A DNA stretch of 64,000 nucleotides from Leptolyngbya sp. 'hensonii' (GTDB taxonomy: Bacteria > Cyanobacteriota > Cyanobacteriia > GCF-001939115): contig NZ_MQTZ01000002.1 in NCBI RefSeq assembly GCF_001939115.1, positions 212,298 through 276,297 of the forward strand, written 5' to 3'. The position numbers were made by a program, and so were the translations under genes. The notes beneath the pieces are model-generated. The model was not told the DNA's origin and did not search any database. It saw only the letters and a program-made list of their open reading frames with translations. Positions 1 to 8,349 of this stretch are shown one piece after another; position 1 is the first letter of the stretch, and each line of letters starts with the position of its first letter.

Positions 1-1
1 A

Positions 2-418
2 TACTGGCAAAGGCCGGAAGCAACAGCCAAGGCATTTCAGGATGGCTGGTTTTGCACCGGAGATCTGGCCGTGGTGGAAGCGGGTAACTACCGCATTCTG
101 GGCCGTATTAGCGTGGATATTATCAAAACAGGGGGATATAAGGTATCAGCCCTGGAAATTGAGGAAGTCCTGCGGACCCATGATGAGATTCAGGATTGTG
201 CCGTGGTGGGGGTGGCCGATCCAGAGTGGGGCGAGCGAGTCTCTGTGGCTCTGGTATTGCGATCGGAGAGTACGCTGACCCTGGCTACCTTACGAAGTTG
301 GGCCAAGGAACGGCTGGCTGCCTACAAAGTACCGGCTCAGATGGTGACGGTTGCCGAACTGCCACGTAACGCAATGGGTAAGGTAACGAAGCCAGAGGTG
401 GTTCAGCTATTTAACTGA
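2..418 (+). CDS. acyl-CoA synthetase (AMP-forming), C-terminal part
   Basis: The gene enters from the left edge, so only about 138 C-terminal residues are visible. They contain the hinge and C-terminal lid of the ANL superfamily: DGWFCTGDLA, then GRISVDIIKTGGYKVSALEIE (A8 region), and the catalytic lysine region PRNAMGKVTK close to the end. ANL ligases activate a carboxylate as acyl-AMP and transfer it to CoA. The wording of the A8 segment resembles malonyl/methylmalonyl-CoA ligases (MatB/ACSF3-like) more than long-chain ligases, but the substrate pocket lies upstream and cannot be read. Functional class is secure; substrate is not. Confidence 0.88.
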   Translation, partial: YWQRPEATAKAFQDGWFCTGDLAVVEAGNYRILGRISVDIIKTGGYKVSALEIEEVLRTHDEIQDCAVVGVADPEWGERVSVALVLRSESTLTLATLRSWAKERLAAYKVPAQMVTVAELPRNAMGKVTKPEVVQLFN

Positions 419-466
419 GGCCAAGACCCCCGCCCCCTCGGACACAAGCCATTGATGAACCCTATA

Positions 467-967
467 TCAGAGCCGAATCACGAATTGAGACTCGGAGTTG
501 CGAGATCTTTCCACGCGCTGAAGCAAAAGTAAGTCATCCAACTGATCAAAAGAGAGTAATCTCCGGGCAATTAAAATTTCTCCTAAGCGCCTGTGGGAAT
601 ATTCTTGTTCCGCCAGAACAGAATGCAATTGCTGCGGCGTAATGATTCCCCGGATAACCAGCATGGAACCTAACAGGGTGGGATCCTGATTCAGGATGTC
701 CTGCTCTAGCAGGAAATGATCTAATTCGTCAAAAGTCAGGACCCTTTTCTCGATCAAAATTTGCCCTAAGCGCTTTCTACTGGTTCCCTGTTCTGCCAGA
801 GCAAGAATCAATTGATCCCTCGAAATTATGTTTTTCTTGACCAGGATTTCTCCCAGTAATGTCTTCTTTAAGTTCAGTGTTTGCATAGATCCAGGCAATT
901 CTCTATAACTGATTGGAGGGGATTTAAGAAGTGAAATACCTTTGCTTAGCGATAGTTTGAGTGACAA
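467..967 (-). CDS. small protein with two MshEN/GspE-N-like repeats
   Basis: A 166-residue protein with two related units of about 50 residues (roughly 36-87 and 98-150). Each follows the pattern LGEILVKKNIISRDQL then LGQILIEKRVLTFDEL. This pattern is that of the N-terminal helical domain of type II secretion/pilus ATPases (MshEN, GspE-N), a domain that in some proteins binds c-di-GMP; free-standing copies are common in cyanobacteria. No ATPase domain follows. A c-di-GMP or pilus-related role is inference only. The start is uncertain: an internal ATG at 886 would begin just before the first repeat and drop an unconserved leader. Confidence 0.7.
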   Translation of the reverse strand: MSLKLSLSKGISLLKSPPISYRELPGSMQTLNLKKTLLGEILVKKNIISRDQLILALAEQGTSRKRLGQILIEKRVLTFDELDHFLLEQDILNQDPTLLGSMLVIRGIITPQQLHSVLAEQEYSHRRLGEILIARRLLSFDQLDDLLLLQRVERSRNSESQFVIRL

Positions 968-1335
968 AGAAGATCAAATATACTCCAGTTCACTCAGTAG
1001 CACGGTAGATAAAGCATGTATATTTAAGCACCTCTCAGGCATTCCTTGAAGTTATTATTGCCATCTGCAAATGGGAAATGGAAATTCTGCGGCCATCTTC
1101 ATCATTTTTTGATAAAAAAGCACCGACATCGCCCCAATATGAAGGTTGTGTCGCAGTTCTCTGAATTAGGACGATCCCTCCCCATCCATAAATTGCGGGA
1201 CCCGCAATGTTTTGACCTTGCCTGGAAAGGGTTTTAATAAAACATGGCCTAAAATTGGACTAAATCTTAGCTAGTTTTTTTGTACTACTTTCCGATTGAT
1301 GGGGGTTTTCTGGAATTGAGCTGACTCCTGCCTTT
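968..1335. other. intergenic stretch, no gene seen
   Basis: AT-rich spacer between two minus-strand genes. It holds T-runs and a short hairpin near 1106-1123 but no RNA gene that I recognise. A 63-codon plus-strand frame at 1046-1237 has no convincing ribosome site or protein character. Confidence 0.5.
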
Positions 1336-1779
1336 TTATAACCGAATTCCACGTAGATTGGCCCCACTTAAGGTGGCCCGGCTCAGATCCGCGTCCGTCA
1401 GCACAGCTTCACTCAGGTCCGCCTGGGTTAAATCAGCCCCGTGCAGTGAACTATGGCGCAGATCCGCCGCATGCAAATTACTTCCGAGCAGAATCGCTCC
1501 ACTCATTTCGGTATTGATCAATGTAGCCTTGGCCAGGAAAGCCCCTGTCAGATTGGCTCTGGTTAAATCAGCCTGGGAGAGGTCAACCGCTTCCATGGTG
1601 ACATAGCTCAAATCTGCGCCGCAGAGAAAAGCCCCCTGGAGAGAAACCTCGGTCAAAAGGGCACGGCTAAAATCAGCATGACTCAGGTCAATATGACTCA
1701 GATTGACCCCCACCAGGTGAATGCCAGAGAAATTGCGTTCCCCTGCTGCGTATCGCTCTATCAGTTCAGATCCATTCAT
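1336..1779 (-). CDS. pentapeptide-repeat protein
   Basis: A 147-residue protein made almost entirely of A(D/N)LxX pentapeptides (for example ADLSYVTMEAVDLSQADL), which form a right-handed quadrilateral beta-helix. The start ATG overlaps the stop of the upstream histidine kinase by 4 bp (ATGA), so the two are translationally coupled and probably work together. Cyanobacteria carry many such proteins and most have no known role. No membrane segment or signal peptide is visible, so it is probably cytoplasmic. Confidence 0.92.
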   Translation of the reverse strand: MNGSELIERYAAGERNFSGIHLVGVNLSHIDLSHADFSRALLTEVSLQGAFLCGADLSYVTMEAVDLSQADLTRANLTGAFLAKATLINTEMSGAILLGSNLHAADLRHSSLHGADLTQADLSEAVLTDADLSRATLSGANLRGIRL

Positions 1780-4154
1780 GCGATCGTCCCTCCCTCTTGC
1801 GTACCTTGTGATGACTCATCCCAGTGAGCAGGCAATTCCACCGTAAAACAAGTTTGCCCAGAACCACTCTCTGCCCAAACAGTTCCCCCCAGATAATTGG
1901 ATAACTTTTGGACTAGAGCCAGTCCCAGCCCCGTCCCCCCATGTTTCCAGGGATCGGCACTGGGAATGCGATAAAAGCGATTAAACACAGTATCCAATTC
2001 GCTGGCAGGGATTTCGATACCGGTATTGCTCACCCTGATCCGAAACCTGCCCGAGTCCGTTAACTGGACGGCAATGTCAACCCGCTCCTGTGCAGGGGTG
2101 AACTTGTACGCATTGCTAAACAACTCTCCGATCAAACGGTTAAACAGAAACAGATCAGAAAACAGAGGCGGTAAGGTTGCAGCAACGTCAAGTATCCAAG
2201 TTTGCTGACGACTGGTAAAGCGCTCCTCATAGGTTTCAACCACCTGGGGTAACCAGTCCTGCAGGAGAATTTTACTCACGATCAGGGGTTGGGTATTAGC
2301 ATCCAGTTGCTGCAACATCAGCAAATCATTGATCAGGTTAATCTCCCGATCGCATTCCTCCGCCAAGATCTTCAAACAGCGGGCCACCTTATCTGTTTTT
2401 CTGGAGGTGCCAGATTTCCAATTCTCAGCCGGGAGGACGTGCAGTTCACGCAGGATCATTTCCAAGAGTTGGGTTGACATCTTAATGTTGGAAAGAGGAG
2501 TCCTGAGTTCGTGGGAGATGGTACTGAGAAAATCGTCCTTCAGAAGGTTGAGCTTTTGTAACTCCTGAATCTGGCTTTGGGCTTTTTGATAAAGCCGGGA
2601 TTGTCGGATGGCGATCGCACATTGATTGGCGACCTGCTGCACCAGTTGGATTTCCTGCCGATTAAAACAATAGTCACTGTGATGCAGGAGCCAGAGATCC
2701 CCCAGGATTTGCTGTCCATCCGTAATCGGGCAAGCCAGTAAAGAGATCCGCTCTCCCGCCGGATAGGTTGCGAGGGGGCAAAACTGTAGGGGCTTCCCCT
2801 GCAACAGGGAGTCATAGATCTCTACAAAGTCTGCCATTAAGATGTTGTACTGATTGCACAAGCAGCTATTCGCTGCATATTCGTAATAGACCGTTGCTAT
2901 TCTTTGGGAAATATTGTAGAGACTGGTGTGACAACTTTTGAGATTCAGCGTCAGCGATAATTCTCGAATCGCCGTTTGCAGAATAATGTTTTCATCCAGA
3001 GTGTCCCGCACTTTCTCCGTAATCCGCCACAGGACGGCCTCTGAACCGAGTGCCCGTTGAAGTTGTGTGGTGCGCTGCTGAACCTGAGATTCCAAATCCG
3101 TATTCAGAGTCTGCAATTCTTGATAGAGTTCTGCCTGATGAATCGCGACAGCAAGCTGATGCTCAATCCGCTGTAATAACTCAATTTCCCATAACTGCCA
3201 TTGACGGACCTCGCTACATTGGTGGGCAATTAATAACCCCCAAACAAATTGACCAGAAGGAGCTGGTACGAGATAGCTGGTTTGATCCTCCAAGGCAAAC
3301 AGGATTGGCATAACCAGTTGGGCCTTGACCTCGAATGTTTCTAAAAGCTGAACATAAGCCGGATCAAGCTCTGATTGATGAATATTGCTGATCGCCTGAT
3401 AATGTCCCATCTGGTACAACTTTGTATGGGCCAGGGGAAAATTTCCAATTTCCCAACCCAGAAGGGATGCATACTGCGGTGAGCAGGCCTCAGCCACGAT
3501 CGAACCCACCACATAGGAAGGAGCATTCATTTGACAAATAATCACCCGATCAGCCAGCAAAAACTGCTGTACTTGCTCCACCGTTGCTTGCAGAACCTGT
3601 TGCAAATCAAGAGATTGACGAATGTTATAAGTAACGGCTTCTATTAATCTTTCCTGTGCCGTTTGAAACTGTAAAGCTATCTCTGTTTGATGCTGTTCTT
3701 CCTCGCTGTGCTCCTGCTCAAAAAGTGTAGATTTTTGCTCACTAATATCAACAATTAAACCATCACAAATAGTCTCCTGCTGACTATTCTGTCTTGCTTT
3801 TCCATTGATTTGAACCCACTTAATCTGTCCGGAAGGCAGGAGAATCCGTCCCTTCCATTTCAGGGGCTGTAATGTTTGTAGGGTTGTTGCAACTGCATTT
3901 CTCCAGGAAAGAACATCTTCTGGATAAATGCTCGCTTCAATTGGATTCTCAGAGGTTAAGGCAGTTTCCGGCTCAGCTTCAAATAGTTCGCGAAAGCCCG
4001 AACTGACATACGATACCTGAATGCTCCCATTCACCTGAATGATTCTGTAGACAACACCAGGAAAATCAAAATCACGAAACCAGTCTATTCTGTGCTGGGA
4101 TGGGTCATTCTGGAACGGGTCATTTTGAGCATGGGCAGCAGTAGGAATGGACAT
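1776..4154 (-). CDS. PAS/GAF sensor histidine kinase
   Basis: A 792-residue soluble hybrid sensor. An N-terminal PAS fold (about 25-135) is followed by a GAF domain (about 170-345), a coiled linker and a second GAF (about 375-525). The kinase core has the phospho-acceptor H box ISHELRTPLSNIKM near residue 547, an N box (LIGELFSNAYKFTP), G1 (VSNTGIEIP) and G2 (GGTGLGLALVQKLSNYLGG) near 746. No membrane segment is seen, so it probably senses an internal signal or binds a chromophore; a typical bilin-binding cysteine was not established. No response regulator is adjacent. It is coupled to the downstream pentapeptide gene. Confidence 0.95.
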   Translation of the reverse strand: MSIPTAAHAQNDPFQNDPSQHRIDWFRDFDFPGVVYRIIQVNGSIQVSYVSSGFRELFEAEPETALTSENPIEASIYPEDVLSWRNAVATTLQTLQPLKWKGRILLPSGQIKWVQINGKARQNSQQETICDGLIVDISEQKSTLFEQEHSEEEQHQTEIALQFQTAQERLIEAVTYNIRQSLDLQQVLQATVEQVQQFLLADRVIICQMNAPSYVVGSIVAEACSPQYASLLGWEIGNFPLAHTKLYQMGHYQAISNIHQSELDPAYVQLLETFEVKAQLVMPILFALEDQTSYLVPAPSGQFVWGLLIAHQCSEVRQWQLWEIELLQRIEHQLAVAIHQAELYQELQTLNTDLESQVQQRTTQLQRALGSEAVLWRITEKVRDTLDENIILQTAIRELSLTLNLKSCHTSLYNISQRIATVYYEYAANSCLCNQYNILMADFVEIYDSLLQGKPLQFCPLATYPAGERISLLACPITDGQQILGDLWLLHHSDYCFNRQEIQLVQQVANQCAIAIRQSRLYQKAQSQIQELQKLNLLKDDFLSTISHELRTPLSNIKMSTQLLEMILRELHVLPAENWKSGTSRKTDKVARCLKILAEECDREINLINDLLMLQQLDANTQPLIVSKILLQDWLPQVVETYEERFTSRQQTWILDVAATLPPLFSDLFLFNRLIGELFSNAYKFTPAQERVDIAVQLTDSGRFRIRVSNTGIEIPASELDTVFNRFYRIPSADPWKHGGTGLGLALVQKLSNYLGGTVWAESGSGQTCFTVELPAHWDESSQGTQEGGTIA

Positions 4155-4401
4155 AAACGCTTATGTTCGGCTCAGCCGATAGATAGCTGCGAACCTGCAC
4201 TCTCCTTGTAATACCAATTTAAACTGTGATGGCAGCACACCTTTTTTGGCCAGGTGTTGTCAGCAATCCCTCGGATGAGATAGCCGACGGCAACCCACTT
4301 TAATCGGCATACCTTAATAATTCCCAGGATGAGGCAGAAAAGATAAATAGAAAGAAATTCTTAAGAAGTCATATAGGAAGTTTCAGGTGCCTCACCTCAG
4401 C

Positions 4402-5616
4402 CTATCGGCAGTTCAGGGTGGATTTTAATCTCAGGGCAAATCCGGCAGTCAACAGGGTCAACAGGGCTGTAACCCAGAAAGGCATGCTGTAGCTAATCCC
4501 CACTAAAATCCCTGCGACTGCCGGTCCCAGCGCATTCGAAATACTCAGATAAGATGCATTAATTCCCTGTACCTCTCCCTGCTCCCGATCGTTGCTGTTG
4601 ATCGACAGCATGGAACTGATCAACGGCATCGGAAAAGAATTGGTAATTCCCAGCAATCCAGCCAGCACAATAAAGGCTGGCAACGATGGAAAAAGGGGAA
4701 TCAGCAGGAAAACCAAGGCCCGCCCTGCGATCGCCCCCGCCAGCACATCCACCAGGTTAAACCGTTTGGTCAGCGGATCGACCGCAAAAACCTGGGTCAG
4801 GACACCGACGACCCCAATCAAGGTAAAGACGATCGCCAGGGTATGTGCATTTTGACGCAGGACATGCAGAAAAAATGGCTGGAATGCAAAGGTGAAAATG
4901 GTAAAAGTAAACCCACTCATAAATGTCAGCATGAATGCAGGGCCAATTTTGGGACGCTGCACAGCCCGCAGGATTTTACCGAAGCGGAATATCCCCCAAT
5001 TCAGGTGCAGGATTTCTCGGCGAGGCAGGGTTTCTGGCAGGAGCAGTGTCGTCAGAACTACCGCAATCAGAGCGATCGCCGCACCAACAAAGAAGCTCAT
5101 TCCCAGGGGAGAAACCCCCGGAAACGTGGGTAGAGACTGGGCAAAATAGCTGATCGCAGGTCCGGTCACAAAGCCCAGGCGGAAAGCTGCATCAAATAGC
5201 CCAAAAGCTTTGGGACGATCGGCAGGGGTGGTGGTGTCACTGATCACGGCCTGGGCTATGGAGGTATTCCCCCCGGTCAAACCATCCATAATGCGAGCAG
5301 CAAAGAGCAACCAGGCAAAAGGGGTAAAGCTGGCAACCAGATTTGCGATCACCGTTCCGATCAAGCTGATGACCAGCAGAGGCTTCCGACCCATAAAGTC
5401 AGAGAAGCGGCCCAGGACAGGAGCCGCTAAAAACTGCGAAATGGCATAGCTAGTAGTCAGAAGACTGGCCTGGAAGTCGCTCAGACCAAATTCTTTGGCG
5501 TAGGGATACAGAATCGGAATGATGATTGTAAAGCTAACAGAGTTGATAAACGCGATCAGGGCAATGATCCAGAATTTCAGAGGCAGGTCAAACTTTGCTT
5601 TCAGGGCTCTGAGCAA
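4402..5616 (-). CDS. MFS transporter, TetA/DHA1-like
   Basis: A 404-residue protein with about 12 hydrophobic segments. It has the MFS signature between helices 2 and 3 (GRFSDFMGRKPLLVIS) and a DHA1/TetA-like motif-C region in helix 5 (GPAISYFAQSL). These are proton-driven drug or metabolite exporters of the inner membrane. The likely start is a TTG preceded by AAGGAG at the right distance. It is transcribed away from the dehydrogenase gene at 5991, and the shared intergenic region carries palindromic repeats that could control either gene. Substrate unknown. Confidence 0.9.
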   Translation of the reverse strand: MLRALKAKFDLPLKFWIIALIAFINSVSFTIIIPILYPYAKEFGLSDFQASLLTTSYAISQFLAAPVLGRFSDFMGRKPLLVISLIGTVIANLVASFTPFAWLLFAARIMDGLTGGNTSIAQAVISDTTTPADRPKAFGLFDAAFRLGFVTGPAISYFAQSLPTFPGVSPLGMSFFVGAAIALIAVVLTTLLLPETLPRREILHLNWGIFRFGKILRAVQRPKIGPAFMLTFMSGFTFTIFTFAFQPFFLHVLRQNAHTLAIVFTLIGVVGVLTQVFAVDPLTKRFNLVDVLAGAIAGRALVFLLIPLFPSLPAFIVLAGLLGITNSFPMPLISSMLSINSNDREQGEVQGINASYLSISNALGPAVAGILVGISYSMPFWVTALLTLLTAGFALRLKSTLNCR

Positions 5617-5710
5617 GGGTGGATGCTCCTTTAGCTAGCACATTCAATGGGTTGAGTATCGCACACCTGCTTGCTGAATAGAGTTGAATCGTGGGACTTA
5701 CTTATTCTTA

Positions 5711-5900
5711 CTTGGACCCAAAAATAGAAATTGAGTCTCAATTTGAGATATTAATCTCTTACAATAAGTCTTATTGTATTTATATTGGACTTAAAAAGAT
5801 TGATTGAGTCTCAAAATAAGATATGAATTTGGGTTGATGCCTTAAAAAGAGACTCATTGTATTGATTTTAGACTTAATGATATAGATTGAGTCTCATTCC
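5711..5900. repeat. degenerate tandem repeat with nested odd palindromes
   Basis: About 2.3 copies of a 73-83 bp AT-rich unit beginning near 5711, 5784 and 5867. Each unit starts with a GGACYYA-like block followed about 18 bp later by TTGAGTCTCA (5731, 5804, 5887). Nested odd palindromes with centre T include 5728-5744 (8+1+8, AAATTGAG/CTCAATTT), 5761-5777 (8+1+8, ACAATAAG/CTTATTGT), 5804-5814 and 5888-5896; an opposite-orientation core GAGACTC lies at 5849-5855. Palindrome centres fall at 5736, 5769, 5809, 5852 and 5892, that is 33-43 bp apart. It looks like a multi-site operator in the divergent promoter region. Confidence 0.7.
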
Positions 5901-5931
5901 AAGACAAAGGCAGCAGCAGTTCTAGCTGGAA

Positions 5932-5960
5932 TTCTGAATGGGTTTAGGACTTGCTATAAT
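5932..5960 (+). promoter_or_regulatory. probable sigma-70 type promoter for the dehydrogenase gene
   Basis: A perfect -10 box TATAAT lies at 5955-5960, with a weak -35 (TTCTGA, 5932-5937) at 17 bp spacing. It sits about 30 bp upstream of the start codon and just downstream of the palindromic repeats. Confidence 0.55.
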
Positions 5961-5990
5961 GGCGACCGACTCAGAGCAAGGAGCGTAGTG

Positions 5991-7226
5991 ATGATGGTTT
6001 TACAGCAGGCTCTGATGGCGATCGTACTCTCCGCTGTCCAGGCAGGTCATTCCTTCGCTCCCAGGGCAACGAATCCGCCGATCGCGGCAACTCGATCCGG
6101 ACTCAAGCCAAATCGAATTTCCCTGAGCAAGGGTAGGAGTTTTAACCTTTACCTCCCGTCAGAATTGCGCATCACTGTTGCTGCTCAGGGGCTGAAGCGA
6201 GTTCGGTTTATGGCTCCCAGTCCCGATGGTCGGATTTTTGTCACCGATATGCATGACAAAACCGACAACCAGAAGGGCAAAATCTATATTCTGCAAGACT
6301 TTGATACTAAGCAGAACCGCTTCCGTCAGGTCATTCCCTATCTCACAGGGTTACGCAATCCGAACAGCATCACCTTTCATACCGATCGAGCAGGTCTGCA
6401 ATGGCTTTACGTGGCCCTGACCGATCGACTGGTGCGCTACCCCTACCGCAATGGGGATAACGCTCCCTCCGGTAGTTTGCAAGTCGTGGCCCAGTTTCCA
6501 GCCTATGGCCTGAGCTACAAGTATGGCGGTTGGCACCTGACCCGCACCGTGCTGATTGCCAATGAGAAAGTGTATGTTTCAGTGGGCAGCAGTTGTAATG
6601 CCTGTGAGGAAAAGGAAGCAGTTCGAGCGACAGTGTTAGAAATGGATCTGGATGGCAAAAATCAGCAAATTTTTGCTAGCGGCTTGCGCAATGCGGTGGG
6701 CCTCAAGTGGGTGGAAGGGCAGTTGTTTGCCACCAACATGGGCTCCGATCATCTGGGGGACGATCGGCCAGAGGAAACTTTTTATGCCCTCAAACCCCAG
6801 CAAAACTATGGCTGGCCCTACTGTTATCAATACCAATCTCGCCTCTACGCCGATCCCCAATTTCAATCCTCTTCCAAGCGGGTGAATTGCGGCACCGTTC
6901 CCCTGGCTACCACGACCTTCCCTGCCCACAGTGCGCCCCTGGGCCTGGAATATTTTGAGTCTACTTCCCCGATCACGAGCCTAAAAGATTCTTTCCTGGT
7001 GGCCCTGCATGGCTCCGGCAAAATTAGTCTGGGCCGGGGTTATCGGGTCATTCGGGTCCGTCCAGGCACCTCCCCCCAGGACTTCATCACCGGCTTCCTA
7101 CAGCAGGGCAGAGTCTATGGCAGACCTGTGGATATTCTCAAATTTGGGCCAGCGGCGTTTCTGCTGACAGATGACGATGGGGGCGTGATCTATTACATTT
7201 GGAAACCTGCTGCCGCACCCAATTAA
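5991..7226 (+). CDS. secreted PQQ-type sugar (glucose/sorbosone) dehydrogenase-like beta-propeller
   Basis: About 411 residues. A short hydrophobic leader ([20 protein letters not shown]) suggests export to the periplasm. The body matches the soluble glucose/sorbosone dehydrogenase beta-propeller family: repeated blades with [38 protein letters not shown] and [16 protein letters not shown]. Family members oxidise sugars or alcohols with PQQ, but many cyanobacterial relatives are untested and the cofactor is not proven here. GTG-ATG-ATG stands at the start; ATG 5991 is best spaced (7 bp) from AAGGAG at 5978-5983. The 3' end overlaps the convergent ghaB gene by 89 bp. Confidence 0.85.
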   Translation: MMVLQQALMAIVLSAVQAGHSFAPRATNPPIAATRSGLKPNRISLSKGRSFNLYLPSELRITVAAQGLKRVRFMAPSPDGRIFVTDMHDKTDNQKGKIYILQDFDTKQNRFRQVIPYLTGLRNPNSITFHTDRAGLQWLYVALTDRLVRYPYRNGDNAPSGSLQVVAQFPAYGLSYKYGGWHLTRTVLIANEKVYVSVGSSCNACEEKEAVRATVLEMDLDGKNQQIFASGLRNAVGLKWVEGQLFATNMGSDHLGDDRPEETFYALKPQQNYGWPYCYQYQSRLYADPQFQSSSKRVNCGTVPLATTTFPAHSAPLGLEYFESTSPITSLKDSFLVALHGSGKISLGRGYRVIRVRPGTSPQDFITGFLQQGRVYGRPVDILKFGPAAFLLTDDDGGVIYYIWKPAAAPN

Positions 7227-7866
7227 ACCAGGCATCCAGCCCCTCTCCCGTCCGAGCCGAAACAGGGATAATTGTTGCCTGGGAATTCATCTGGCGAATA
7301 TTAGCCTCAATCCGTTGCAAATCAGCCTCCAGATAGGGAGCCAGATCCATCTTCGTGATCAGCAGACAATTCGCCTCCCGAAACATGATCGGGTACTTCA
7401 GAGGCTTGTCTTCCCCTTCCGTAAGGCTGAGCAGGGCCACTTTGGCATGTTCTCCCACCTCAAATTCCGCCGGACAAACCAGGTTGCCCACATTCTCCAC
7501 AAACACCACCTCCAATTCAGCCGGATTATGCTCCTGCTCCAGGCGATGCAGACCACCGGCCACCATTTTGGCATCCAGATGGCACGATCGACCGGTGTTG
7601 ATAGCGATCACCGGCACCCCATACTGGCGCAGGCGATCGGCATCCAGTTCCGTCGTCATATCCCCCTCGATCACTGCCAGTTTTAGTTCAGAGCTGAGGG
7701 TCGCCAGGGTCTTTTCCAGTAGCACCGTCTTCCCAGCACCAGGACTGCTCATGAGATTGAAACAGGTGATACCCCAGGCATCAAAATGAGCCCGGTTATG
7801 GTCAGCCCCGGCCTGATTGGCATGGAGCAAATTGATTTCCAAAGCAGCGTCAAAGGTTTGGTGCAT
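7138..7866 (-). CDS. ghaB: HypB-like Ni GTPase, guanidine hydrolase maturation
   Basis: A 242-residue SIMIBI GTPase of the HypB/UreG family. Seen: Walker A (SSPGAGKT), [26 protein letters not shown] with the conserved metal Cys, [10 protein letters not shown] and [12 protein letters not shown]. HypB proteins load nickel in a GTP-dependent way. The N-terminal His/Cys-rich region of hydrogenase HypB is absent. The gene lies behind gdmH and ghaA on the same strand, as in Synechocystis sll1077-1079, where the HypAB pair activates guanidine hydrolase. ATG 7866 is chosen because the longer frame to 8019 crosses repeat-like spacer and overlaps ghaA. The last about 20 residues lie within the convergent neighbour's 3' end. 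Confidence 0.9.
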   Translation of the reverse strand: MHQTFDAALEINLLHANQAGADHNRAHFDAWGITCFNLMSSPGAGKTVLLEKTLATLSSELKLAVIEGDMTTELDADRLRQYGVPVIAINTGRSCHLDAKMVAGGLHRLEQEHNPAELEVVFVENVGNLVCPAEFEVGEHAKVALLSLTEGEDKPLKYPIMFREANCLLITKMDLAPYLEADLQRIEANIRQMNSQATIIPVSARTGEGLDAWFNWVRQQVSKCNRSRPHRHLSAETPLAQI

Positions 7867-7975
7867 AGAGGATTTAGGGTTAGAAGAAGCGTTGCAGGCA
7901 ATACCTGTACGGGGAGTGATTGTCTTGGGAGGAGTGGCCCTGCGGGCCGTGATGGGACAGGCGTTGCCTGGGTCT
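7867..7975. repeat. repeat-bearing spacer between ghaA and ghaB
   Basis: A 109-bp gap in an otherwise tight operon. On the minus strand it carries CCCGCAGGGCCAC and CAGGCAACGCC blocks that recur in other spacers of this window (13252-13335, 15548-15585), so it looks like an inserted interspersed repeat. Confidence 0.5.
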
Positions 7976-8347
7976 CTACCAGGACATTTTGCACGCGGTA
8001 TCCGCATAATCAATGCCATCGATTTTCAATTCCCGGCCCGATCGAATCTCCTCCATCGGCGATCGACAAGTCGGGCACGTATACTGGGTGCCAATCTGAG
8101 GCTCATACTCCTGTTGGCAAGCGTGGCAGAAAGCAATCAGGGGCGTCTCCCGAATCACCAGTTCTGCTCCGGCCAAAAAGGTATTGCGAGTCTGCACCTC
8201 GAAGGCAAATTGCAGACTCACCGGCTCCACACAGGTAAACTGACCCACCACCAGATGCACTCTGGCAATGGACGGACGATCGGGCTGGGCTTCCCACCAG
8301 TCCCGGATCGTCACAATCAAGGCCCGAGTCATATCCGTTTCATGCAT
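7976..8347 (-). CDS. ghaA: HypA-like Ni chaperone, guanidine hydrolase maturation
   Basis: A 123-residue HypA/HybF-family protein. It begins with the diagnostic [10 protein letters not shown], whose N-terminal Met-His-Glu binds nickel, and has a zinc ribbon with two CxxC pairs (FCHACQQ and YTCPTCRS, about 86-108). HypA hands Ni to a partner HypB GTPase. ATG 8347 is preferred over an upstream in-frame TTG because it gives the conserved N-terminus; it starts 2 bp after the gdmH stop. No hydrogenase genes are nearby, which fits dedication to the Ni-dependent hydrolase upstream. Confidence 0.93.
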   Translation of the reverse strand: MHETDMTRALIVTIRDWWEAQPDRPSIARVHLVVGQFTCVEPVSLQFAFEVQTRNTFLAGAELVIRETPLIAFCHACQQEYEPQIGTQYTCPTCRSPMEEIRSGRELKIDGIDYADTACKMSW

Positions 8348-8349
8348 AC

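Noticed and set aside
1046..1237. 63-codon plus-strand frame
   Set aside because: No good ribosome site, odd composition, and no sign of protein-like conservation.
7867..8019. N-terminal extension of ghaB
   Set aside because: It would overlap ghaA and consist of repeat-derived codons; ATG 7866 begins the conserved protein.
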